Below the pieces are notes generated by a model, which was not told the origin of the DNA, searched no databases, and saw nothing but the letters and a program-made list of their open reading frames with translations. A stretch of DNA of 64,000 nt from an uncultured Anaerovibrio sp. (GTDB lineage: Bacteria; Bacillota; Negativicutes; Selenomonadales; Selenomonadaceae): positions 4,709-68,708 of the forward strand of contig CAKPVW010000004.1 in assembly GCA_934196075.1 (NCBI GenBank). Reading direction: 5' to 3'. Shown here piece after piece: positions 45,597-53,854 of this stretch. The translations under genes were made by a program, and so were the position numbers. The first letter of the stretch is position 1. The number at the start of each line of letters is the position of its first letter.

Positions 45597-46592
45597 TTAG
45601 TTTTTGTCCTCATAGCCGTTTGGATGGTTCTGATGCCATTTCCAAGCGGTGCCGATAACATCGTGTACATCGGTGAAGCGTGGCTTCCAGCCCAGTACCT
45701 TTCTGGCTTTTTCGCTGGAGGCAATGAGCTGGGCAGGATCCCCGGCTCTGCGGGCACCCATTTCTACCTTGATTTCCTCGCCGGTAGCTTCCTTGGCTGC
45801 CTGAATCATTTCCTTAACTGAGAAGCCCTGGCCATTGCCCAGATTGAAGATATTGCTATCCCCGCCCTGGCGGAGATAGTCTACAGCCAGTACATGGGCA
45901 TCTGCCAAATCCAGTACATGGATATAGTCTCTCAGACAGGTTCCATCTGGAGTTGGATAGTCATCGCCGAAGATGGTAATATGATCCCGCTTGCCCAGTG
46001 GCACCTGCAAAATCAAAGGAATCAAATGAGTCTCAGGATTGTGATCCTCACCGATGGAGCCATCCTCCATGGCACCGGCCGCATTGAAATAACGCAAAGA
46101 GACATAGCGGATGCCATTGGCCTGGCTTACCCACTTCATCATCTTTTCCATAATCAGCTTGGACTGACCATATGGGTTGGTAGGCTCGGTACGGTCATCC
46201 TCCATAATAGGAATCCGCTCAGGCTCGCCATAGGTAGCAGCCGTAGAGGAAAAGACAATCTTGTCCACACCGTTTCTTACCATAGCCTCCAGCAGTACCT
46301 GCATACCATAAACATTGTTGTTAAAATACTTCAATGGCTGAGTAACGGATTCACCCACCAAGGAATTGGCTGCAAAATGCACCACGCTGTCAATCTTGTT
46401 CTCAGTAAAAATCTTGTCCAGAATGGCTGCATCACGAATATCTCCCTCATAGAACTTTGCCTTTGGGTGTACAGCCTTTATATGACCAGTCTGGAGATTA
46501 TCAACAATCACAACCTCCTCACCCTTATTAATCAAAGTATAAACTGTATGAGAGCCAATGTACCCAGCTCCACCACAAACCAAAACTGCCAT
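45597..46592 (-). CDS. galE: UDP-glucose 4-epimerase
   Basis: Leloir enzyme interconverting UDP-galactose and UDP-glucose. 331 aa. The NAD-binding GGAGYIGSH is at residues 7-15, catalytic SSTAATYG and YGQSKLIMEK (Tyr/Lys) are in the usual places. GGAGGAAAGA is the ribosome site. It is downstream of galT, with the 165-bp palindromic element between them, and ends the lacZ-galK-galT-galE cluster. Confidence 0.96.
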   Translation of the reverse strand: MAVLVCGGAGYIGSHTVYTLINKGEEVVIVDNLQTGHIKAVHPKAKFYEGDIRDAAILDKIFTENKIDSVVHFAANSLVGESVTQPLKYFNNNVYGMQVLLEAMVRNGVDKIVFSSTAATYGEPERIPIMEDDRTEPTNPYGQSKLIMEKMMKWVSQANGIRYVSLRYFNAAGAMEDGSIGEDHNPETHLIPLILQVPLGKRDHITIFGDDYPTPDGTCLRDYIHVLDLADAHVLAVDYLRQGGDSNIFNLGNGQGFSVKEMIQAAKEATGEEIKVEMGARRAGDPAQLIASSEKARKVLGWKPRFTDVHDVIGTAWKWHQNHPNGYEDKN

Positions 46593-46657
46593 CTTTCTTT
46601 CCTCCTATAATAATTTGTGTAAGTATGCATAATACTGTGTGCTTCTCAACCAAAAGA

Positions 46658-46820
46658 CATGCTATATGCTATTGCAGGCATATTTATGAGCCTCGCTTCT
46701 TAACGAATGCAAGCCGTTAGAAGCTGAACGATGTGATAGCTTCTAACGAGATTGAATGAGTTTAGCAGCGTGAGGCTCATATATATAGTGCGAACGTGCC
46801 GGCAATAGCACTATAGCATG
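46658..46820 (-). repeat. Palindromic element copy 1 (galT-galE intergenic)
   Basis: Outer arms CATGCTATA.TGCTATTGC..GGCA match the reverse complement of the right end with two differences. Inside are GAGCCTCGC / GCG.GAGGCTC and CGTTAGAAGCT / AGCTTCTAACG. On the minus strand its core reads like copy 2 on the plus strand (63692-63868). Confidence 0.85.
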
Positions 46821-46841
46821 GATGACTCCTAAGACAGTCAC

Positions 46842-48335
46842 TTACTGGCAGGCTTCCACAAATCTATCAAACGCCTCCATGCCGGCTGTATCTCTCTTGA
46901 ATACCCCTGCATCTGTCAGCACCTGCATAAATACCTTGCCGATTTCATCCTTGATAATGCTTTCCACATTGTCAGCATTTACCTCTGGATGCTTGGCCTT
47001 GATTTCCTTATACCAAGCCCCATGTACAGCCAGCTTTTTATTATCCTCAATGGACTCTTTGCCAGCCAGCCAAGCCTCAGCAATCAGAGCCATATTCTCC
47101 TTGAGACGAGGTGGCAGAACAGCCAGGCCCATAACCTCAATCAAGCCGATATTCTCCTTCTTAATATGATGTACATTGGCATGAGGATGGAAGATACCCA
47201 GAGGATTCTCCGCATCGGTGCGATTGTTGCGCAATACTAAATCCAGCTGATAAGCCTTGCCTGCTCTCCGGCAGATTGGGGTAATAGTGTTATGAGGCTC
47301 CCCCTTGGTTTCCGCAAAGATACCTACAGCTTCATCGCTATAGCCTCTCCAATGGTTCAGAATCTTCTCAGCCAAATCAATCAGCTGGGGAAGATTCTCA
47401 GAGGTAAGGCGCAGAGCACTCATAGGCCACTTTACCCGGCCAGCCTGAACCTCTGGGAAGCCTGCAAAGCTGTATTCCTTTTCCACCGCAGCCTTGGCCA
47501 TAGCAAAGGTATAATGACCACCCTGATAATGGTCATGGGATAGAATAGAGCCGCCTACAATTGGCAAATCTGCATTGGAGCCAGCAAAATAATGTGGGAA
47601 GATGGTGACAAACTGGGTAAGATTCTCAAAAGTAGTACGGGAAATCTTCATAGGCACATGCTTGCCATTCAGGATAATGCAGTGCTCATTGTAATAGGTA
47701 TATGGGGAGTACTGCAGGAACCAGCTCTTGCCGTGGAAATCCAAAGGAATCAGGCGGTGAGTCTGGCGGGCTGGATGATTGGCCCGGCCAGCATAGCCCT
47801 CGTTTTCCCGGCACAGCAGGCACTTAGGATAGCTGGAGGATTTCATCAGCTTGGCCTTGGCAATGTCCCGTGGATCCTTCTCAGGCTTGGACAGATTAAT
47901 GGTAATATCCAAATCTCCGTACTCAGTAGCTGTTTTCCAGATAACATTCTTGTCAATACGGCTCTTGCGAATATAGTTGGATGCAATACTCAGCTTGTAG
48001 TAATTGTCCGTAGCCAGCTCTGGGGACTGGGCATAATCAGCCTTGAAGCCTGCAATCACCTCAGATGGACGAGGCATCAGGCAGTCCATAATGGCTGTAT
48101 CAAACAAATCCCGCTCATTGGCTGTATTCTCAATCAAGCCCTTTTCTGCTGCATAATCCAGCATCTTGTCAAGAATCCCGTCTGCCACAGGCAAAGTTTC
48201 TTCCACCTGCTCAGGCTCAAATTCATCAATTTTCAGCACAGCCAACAGACGATTGGCAGCATAGCAATAATCTTCTTCCTTTATCAAGCCCTGCTGAAGC
48301 CCAAAATTCAGCAGACGGTTTATCTCGCGATTCAT
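46842..48335 (-). CDS. galT: Galactose-1-phosphate uridylyltransferase, class II
   Basis: Transfers UMP between UDP-glucose and galactose-1-phosphate. 497 aa, the length of the Firmicutes GalT class (pfam01087/02744-like) and unlike the 350-aa E. coli form. NEHCIILNGKHVPM, GGSILSHDHYQGGHYTFAMA and HPHANVHHIKKENIG are conserved, including the catalytic His region. The ATG (MNREINRLL) is chosen with GGGAG 8 bases upstream over a TTG 6 codons earlier. It is preceded by two strong hairpins and followed by the palindromic element. Confidence 0.94.
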   Translation of the reverse strand: MNREINRLLNFGLQQGLIKEEDYCYAANRLLAVLKIDEFEPEQVEETLPVADGILDKMLDYAAEKGLIENTANERDLFDTAIMDCLMPRPSEVIAGFKADYAQSPELATDNYYKLSIASNYIRKSRIDKNVIWKTATEYGDLDITINLSKPEKDPRDIAKAKLMKSSSYPKCLLCRENEGYAGRANHPARQTHRLIPLDFHGKSWFLQYSPYTYYNEHCIILNGKHVPMKISRTTFENLTQFVTIFPHYFAGSNADLPIVGGSILSHDHYQGGHYTFAMAKAAVEKEYSFAGFPEVQAGRVKWPMSALRLTSENLPQLIDLAEKILNHWRGYSDEAVGIFAETKGEPHNTITPICRRAGKAYQLDLVLRNNRTDAENPLGIFHPHANVHHIKKENIGLIEVMGLAVLPPRLKENMALIAEAWLAGKESIEDNKKLAVHGAWYKEIKAKHPEVNADNVESIIKDEIGKVFMQVLTDAGVFKRDTAGMEAFDRFVEACQ

Positions 48336-48369
48336 AATAGCACTCCCTTGCAATTTTTACCCCATGCTA

Positions 48370-48413
48370 ACGGGTGCTAAGGCTCCCTCCCTTAGGAGGG
48401 AGTAAGCACCCGT
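48370..48413 (-). other. Strong hairpin in the galK-galT space
   Basis: ACGGGTGCT..GGCTCCCTCC pairs with GGAGGGAG..AGCACCCGT; no T-run. Probably an mRNA stability or processing structure. Confidence 0.6.
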
Positions 48414-48425
48414 AAAGCTCTGGAT

Positions 48426-48470
48426 TTATTCGACTAAATTCAGTGGGAGTCTAAAGCTCCCACCGAATAA
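48426..48470 (-). other. Second hairpin in the galK-galT space
   Basis: TTATTCG...GTGGGAG pairs with CTCCCAC.CGAATAA; no T-run, ends 8 bases before the galK stop. Confidence 0.6.
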
Positions 48471-48478
48471 GTCTCATT

Positions 48479-49756
48479 TTACATAACCTGAACGCCGCCC
48501 AGAGGACGAATATTCAATCTATAGCAGCTTCCCTCACCAAAGAGGTTCTCCATAGCAGCCACATACTTGTCTACCAGCTCAGTTGGTACAAAGGCCTGAA
48601 TAGTACCAGCAAAACCACCGCCATGTACACGGCTGGCTCCCTTGCCATCCAATACCTTCTCACTGACCATCAGGCCCATGCTGACACCCTGCTCCTCTGG
48701 CTTCTGAATGGAGTAAACATTCTGCAACCACTTGGCAGAGGAATTGCCGGAAGCCTTGACCAGATCAAAGAACTTCTGGAAGTCCTTGGCATCCAAAGCA
48801 GCCACCTCCTGTGGTACTCTGGCATCATCAGCAAAGAAATGAGCAGCTCTCAGAATAGCTCTGTCGCTTACCTTGCCACGGAGCGCCCCAATCTCAGCAA
48901 AGAAATCAGCCTCTGCCACCTCATGGAGTACCTCCTTGCCAAAGTGAGCTGCTACGGATTTCATCTCTACAGGAATAGAAACATAATCCGCAGTCAAATC
49001 AGCGTGGCTTCCCTTGGTATCTGTAATGCACAGGCTGATGTCGGCAGCAGCAAAATCGCAGACATGCTTGTCAATAACAGGCTTGGCAGGATCAGCAAAA
49101 TCAATGAAGACAAAACCGCCTACAGAGGAAACCATCTGATCCATCAGACCGCAGTTCTTGCCGAAATACTTATTCTCAGCAAACTGGCCCATCTTGGCAA
49201 TATCCACAGCGCCTACAGCACCATTGTTATAATGTATATCCAGAATAGTACCAATCAGCACCTCAAAGGCTGCAGAAGAAGAAAGACCGCTGCCTCCCAA
49301 TACATCAGAGGTAACATAGGCATCAAAACCGCCAATCTTTACACCCTTGTCGGCAAACTGAGCAGCCATGCCCCGAATCAGAGCCTTGGTAGTGCCATGC
49401 TCAGCCTCGTTAATAGCCAGTTCAGCCAGCTCTACAGTAATGGCAGGATAACCCTCAGAATGAAGGCGGATAGCCCCCTCCTCATGGAAGCCTACTACAG
49501 CTACAGCATCCAGATTGATGGCTGCTGCCAGCACCTTGCCGTGCTGATGGTCGGTATGGTTGCCACATACCTCGGTACGGCCTGGAGCAGAAAATACTTC
49601 CATATCTTCTCTCTCAGGATAGAGGGCAGCAAACTTTGCTACAGCCTGGCTGTAACGCTGCTTCTGGGCAGTCAGGGCCTCCTGACCATAGAGCTTTACC
49701 AGCATTTCATCGTATTTACCTGCCTGGATTCCCTGCAACAATTCTTCCTTCTTCAT
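48479..49756 (-). CDS. galK: Galactokinase
   Basis: GHMP kinase making galactose-1-phosphate. 425 aa. Sugar-binding GRTEVCGNHTDHQHG and the phosphate loop GGSGLSSSAAFEV are both clear, and RVHGGGFAGTIQAFV is the third GHMP motif. It is 25 bases downstream of lacZ and translated in the same direction. It probably works on galactose released by LacZ or the alpha-galactosidase. Confidence 0.96.
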   Translation of the reverse strand: MKKEELLQGIQAGKYDEMLVKLYGQEALTAQKQRYSQAVAKFAALYPEREDMEVFSAPGRTEVCGNHTDHQHGKVLAAAINLDAVAVVGFHEEGAIRLHSEGYPAITVELAELAINEAEHGTTKALIRGMAAQFADKGVKIGGFDAYVTSDVLGGSGLSSSAAFEVLIGTILDIHYNNGAVGAVDIAKMGQFAENKYFGKNCGLMDQMVSSVGGFVFIDFADPAKPVIDKHVCDFAAADISLCITDTKGSHADLTADYVSIPVEMKSVAAHFGKEVLHEVAEADFFAEIGALRGKVSDRAILRAAHFFADDARVPQEVAALDAKDFQKFFDLVKASGNSSAKWLQNVYSIQKPEEQGVSMGLMVSEKVLDGKGASRVHGGGFAGTIQAFVPTELVDKYVAAMENLFGEGSCYRLNIRPLGGVQVM

Positions 49757-49781
49757 TTTTTACTTCCCCGCTTTCAATAAA

Positions 49782-52700
49782 TTAAATTCCCTTAAACTTA
49801 AAGACAAACTTCCTGCTAATATTCTTCATGGTATATTCATCCAATACTGGAGAACCCCATGTATCATCGCCGCCTACACCGGACTGTCCGGCAGATGCCC
49901 GCAAATAGGTGTGATGCACCTGAGGCAGATCATATGGATGACGGGCGTTTTCGATTTCATGTGGATTGTATGGCAGGGCGGAGGCCTCAAAAGGCACATC
50001 TCCTAAAAGCTCCATGCCTCTGCCCTTCTTGTCCATAATCTTGAACCAGCGGATACCGCAATGGTTGCCACATTCCTGTGGTCTAAGATATGGGGCAAAT
50101 TCCTTGGCTGTATCGCTGGCAAAGATGCCCAATCTGGCACCATTCTGCCGGTCAGCATAATTATCACTGGCCCCTAGACCATAATAAGCAATCTGGCTGT
50201 ATTCCCTTGGCAGGGTGAAAATCATGCCAAAGTCTGGCAGTTCTGGCAGGCCATCTACATGCTGGTAGTCCAGCTCCACCGCTACAGTGCCATCCTGGGT
50301 AACAGTATAAGTAACAGCTACTACGGTTTCTGGCTTATCCAGCACAATATAGCTAAAGCGGATTTTGAACTCCTGAGCCTGATAATTGCCAATGCCATTG
50401 GCACCAAAGAATCTTTCTACCTTCTGCCACTGGCCATTTTCCCACAGCTCAATGGTCTTGACTCTGCGGTACAGGCTGGCCAGCTTCCAAGGAGCGCAGT
50501 CAATATGACGGCTGCTGCCTCGGTCATTATCTACTGGGGCACGCCAGAAGTTCAGCTGTGGCTGTTCCTCTATCAGCTCTACCCCATTGTACTTGTAGGA
50601 AACAATATTTCCTGCTGCACTGGAGAACATCACGCTAAAGCCCTCACCATAAATACCGATGTTAATATCGGATTTGCAGATTCTCATGGCAGAGCACCCA
50701 GCCAAAGTCTGTGCCGGCATAGCTGGAGCACAATTTCCTGCCAGCCATTCCTTGATGCCACCCTCTGATTCCTTGGTGGCCACAGTCTGACCAAAGGCTA
50801 CCTCATGGCCAACTGGTGCCCAGCTTTCCTGCTCCTTTAGCACCAGAGCTGCATTAAAGGCATATTCTCCGGCTCCAAAGGATGGATAAGGATAATCTAC
50901 AAAGGCTTCTTCACCAGGAGCAATCTCCACAGAGGTGGACATTTCCCAAACCTGCTGGCCATCCTTCAGGAGAGACAGCTTCAAGGCATATTTGTCAGTA
51001 TTGGTAAAGAGGCTCTTATTGACAATTTTTACTCCCTTGGCTTCTGGATAAAGGGAGAAGTTCTGATAATTGAACTTGACCTCCTCCATCTTTGGAGTAA
51101 TGCTTCTGTCAGCAAAGACAATACCATTGCCACTGAAATTGTAGTCGCTTGGTCTGTCCCCAAAATCACCGCCATAGAAGAGAGCATCCTCACCATGACT
51201 GTCCTTGTCAGCGATGGCCTGATCCACATAGTCCCAGATAAAGCCACCCTGATACAGCTCATCTTCCTCAGTCAAATCGGTGTATTTGCTCATACCGCCG
51301 TTGGAATTGCCCATGGAATGGGTATATTCACAGCAGATAAAAGGCTTGTCCCGATGCTCTGCCAGGAATTTCTTGATATCTGCCACATGGGTGTACATCT
51401 GGCTTTCCATATCGCTGGAAGCGTTGAATCTTCTATCATGGAAAAGTCCCTCATAATGTACCAGTCGTGAAGCATCGGCCTCATGGAAGTACTCATGCAT
51501 CTTGAAGATGGTTTCACCGCCAAAGGACTCGTTGCCGCAGGACCAGATAATAATGGCTGGATGATTCTTGTCCCGCTGCAGCATATTGGCTGCTCTCTGG
51601 AGCACCGCCCCCTGCCACTGAGGATGACCATCTGGCAAAGCATATTCGTCAGGGAAATCACCGCCGTTTTTCATCCAGGTGCCGTGAGTTTCCAAATTGA
51701 CTTCGTCTATTACATAAAGGCCATAAATATCACACAGTTCATAGATAAGACTGCTGTTAGGATAATGGGAACAGCGCACTGCATTGATATTGTTCTGCTT
51801 CATGGTAATAATATCCTGCTCAATCAGCTTCTGGTCGCAGGCCCGGCCGCTATAGCAGTCAAATTCATGACGATTGGTGCCCTTGAACACAATCCGCTGA
51901 CCATTCAGCTTCATAATATTGCCATCCAGCTTGAACTCACGGAAGCCTACCTGCTGAGGAATCAGCTCCTGCACCTCTCCAGCGGTATTCTCTACCACCA
52001 GCAACATTCTGTAGAGGTTTGGCTTCTCTGCACTCCACAGCTTGATATTCTCCAGCTCTGCTTCATAGGTGCTTTCCTGGCCCTGCACCAGCTGGGACTC
52101 CTCCAGCACTACATCGCCGTTGCTGTCAAAGAGCTTTACCGTCAGCTTCTTTGCCTCAGGGGTATTCCATTTCATTTCCAAGGAAAGCTGACCAAATTGA
52201 TATGCCTTGGTAGGTACAGCATGGACAAACATATCCTCTACATGAATCTGAGGCAGGGTGTACAAATAAACTCCCCGGAACAAACCGCTGAACCGCCAGA
52301 AGTCCTGATCCTCCAGCCAGCTGCCACTGGCAAAGCGGAATACCTGTACTGCCAGCTTGTTTTCCCCAGCCTGTACATAAGGAGTCAAATCAAAATCTGA
52401 TGGGGTGAAACTATCCTCGCTATAGCCTACAAAATGACCGTTCAGCCATACAGCCAAAGCGGTTTCTGCTCCCTGAAAGGAAATCCGCAGATCCTGCCAG
52501 CCCTCTGGCACAGCAAAATACTTTACATAGGAGGCTACAGGATTTTCTTGGGGCAGCTCTCCCGGCACAATGACCTCATGGCCATCCCAAGGATAGGTTG
52601 TATTGGTATAATGAGGCTTGCCATAGCCCTCCATCTGAATATGGGCAGGCACCGCTATGGTGTCCCAGCTGTGGCAATCATAGTCAGAGGCTTCAAAGCC

Positions 52701-52889
52701 CTCTGGACGCTCTGTCAGATTCTGGGCTACATGAATATGCCACAGACCATTTAAGGAATATTTAAAGGAGGAACAGCCACTGGCCAGCTCTGCCTCAGAA
52801 CCATAATATTCGTGGTCGCTATGAGGTGGCAGAACATTTTCCTCAAAATATAATGGGTTAGCCAGGTTTTTTATCTCGAATCCGCTCAT
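49782..52889 (-). CDS. lacZ: Beta-galactosidase (GH2, LacZ type)
   Basis: Hydrolyses lactose to glucose and galactose in the cytoplasm. 1035 aa, five-domain GH2 layout: N-terminal jelly roll with WLNGHFVGYSEDSFTPSDFDL, GTNRHEFDCYSGR, acid/base WSCGNESFGG, nucleophile FICCEYTHSMGNSNGG and the C-terminal domain starting near FWRAPVDNDRGSS. It is divergent from an AraC-family regulator 87 bases away, which likely controls it. No signal peptide. Confidence 0.96.
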   Translation of the reverse strand: MSGFEIKNLANPLYFEENVLPPHSDHEYYGSEAELASGCSSFKYSLNGLWHIHVAQNLTERPEGFEASDYDCHSWDTIAVPAHIQMEGYGKPHYTNTTYPWDGHEVIVPGELPQENPVASYVKYFAVPEGWQDLRISFQGAETALAVWLNGHFVGYSEDSFTPSDFDLTPYVQAGENKLAVQVFRFASGSWLEDQDFWRFSGLFRGVYLYTLPQIHVEDMFVHAVPTKAYQFGQLSLEMKWNTPEAKKLTVKLFDSNGDVVLEESQLVQGQESTYEAELENIKLWSAEKPNLYRMLLVVENTAGEVQELIPQQVGFREFKLDGNIMKLNGQRIVFKGTNRHEFDCYSGRACDQKLIEQDIITMKQNNINAVRCSHYPNSSLIYELCDIYGLYVIDEVNLETHGTWMKNGGDFPDEYALPDGHPQWQGAVLQRAANMLQRDKNHPAIIIWSCGNESFGGETIFKMHEYFHEADASRLVHYEGLFHDRRFNASSDMESQMYTHVADIKKFLAEHRDKPFICCEYTHSMGNSNGGMSKYTDLTEEDELYQGGFIWDYVDQAIADKDSHGEDALFYGGDFGDRPSDYNFSGNGIVFADRSITPKMEEVKFNYQNFSLYPEAKGVKIVNKSLFTNTDKYALKLSLLKDGQQVWEMSTSVEIAPGEEAFVDYPYPSFGAGEYAFNAALVLKEQESWAPVGHEVAFGQTVATKESEGGIKEWLAGNCAPAMPAQTLAGCSAMRICKSDINIGIYGEGFSVMFSSAAGNIVSYKYNGVELIEEQPQLNFWRAPVDNDRGSSRHIDCAPWKLASLYRRVKTIELWENGQWQKVERFFGANGIGNYQAQEFKIRFSYIVLDKPETVVAVTYTVTQDGTVAVELDYQHVDGLPELPDFGMIFTLPREYSQIAYYGLGASDNYADRQNGARLGIFASDTAKEFAPYLRPQECGNHCGIRWFKIMDKKGRGMELLGDVPFEASALPYNPHEIENARHPYDLPQVHHTYLRASAGQSGVGGDDTWGSPVLDEYTMKNISRKFVFKFKGI

Positions 52890-52975
52890 TTTTCAACACT
52901 CCTTCAGATTTAACAAAGTATACCGAATATGATAAAATATGCTCATGATATTAAACAGCAAATGGAGGAATACAT

Positions 52976-53827
52976 ATGGAAGATGCAGAAAAGATTGTCC
53001 TTACGGCTCAGGACACCGCCCTGTCCATTACCACCTTTGGTAAGTCCCATACCCATCCCGGCCATTACTATGGCCCAGGTATGAGGCCATATTATCTCAT
53101 TCATTTCATTCTTTCCGGTAAAGGCACCTTCAAGACTTTCTATGATGAAAACAAGGTATATAATCTACAAGCTGGTCAAGGATTCCTGATTGAGCCGGGG
53201 CTGGTTATCCGCTATGAAAGCGATTTGGCAGAGCCTTGGAGCTATATCTGGGTTGCCTTTATGGGCAGTGATGCGGCAAACATCGTGTCCTCTCTAGGCC
53301 TTAGCCATGACAATCCTATCTTTTCCTGCACCGAGGCTCAGGGCCAGCAGCTGGACAAATGCGTGTCCACCATGCTGAAATACCATGATGCCCAGCTGGT
53401 CAACAACTTCCGCCGTCTTTCCCTGCTTCATGAATTTTTTGCGGTTATGGCAGAGGTGCAGACGGACAGTATGCCTCAGACCAGAACCGATGATTATGTA
53501 ACCAATGCTTTGGAGTATATCCGCAAACATCTGGCTGAGCCTTTTACAGTACAAGAGCTGGCGGATTACCTGCGGTTGAACCGCAGCTATATGACCACCC
53601 TTTTCAAGACCAAAACCGGTATGTCCCCTCACGAATATATTCAGCAATGCCGAATTAACAAATCCCGGCATCTCCTGGATTCCTCCAAGCTTTCCATTGA
53701 AACCATTGCCTACTCCTGCGGTTATAGCAAATGCGATTCCTATACCAGAGCCTTTCAGCGGCAGAAGGGCATGAGCCCCTCTGCCTACCGAAAGATGCGC
53801 CGGCAGGAATCTCAGGAGGAGATCTGA
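52976..53827 (+). CDS. AraC-family transcriptional regulator of galactoside genes
   Basis: N-terminal cupin-like sugar-sensing domain (about 10-150, GHYYGPGMRPYYLIHFILSG) and a C-terminal double HTH (about 180-280, RKHLAEPFTVQELADYLRLN, IAYSCGYSKCDSYTRAFQRQ). 283 aa, typical. It lies between lacZ (divergent) and the alpha-galactosidase gene (convergent); by context it likely activates the lac/gal/raffinose-type genes. Ribosome site GGAGGAATACAT. Confidence 0.9.
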   Translation: MEDAEKIVLTAQDTALSITTFGKSHTHPGHYYGPGMRPYYLIHFILSGKGTFKTFYDENKVYNLQAGQGFLIEPGLVIRYESDLAEPWSYIWVAFMGSDAANIVSSLGLSHDNPIFSCTEAQGQQLDKCVSTMLKYHDAQLVNNFRRLSLLHEFFAVMAEVQTDSMPQTRTDDYVTNALEYIRKHLAEPFTVQELADYLRLNRSYMTTLFKTKTGMSPHEYIQQCRINKSRHLLDSSKLSIETIAYSCGYSKCDSYTRAFQRQKGMSPSAYRKMRRQESQEEI

Positions 53828-53854
53828 TTCTATGCTGACTATGTGATTAGGAGA

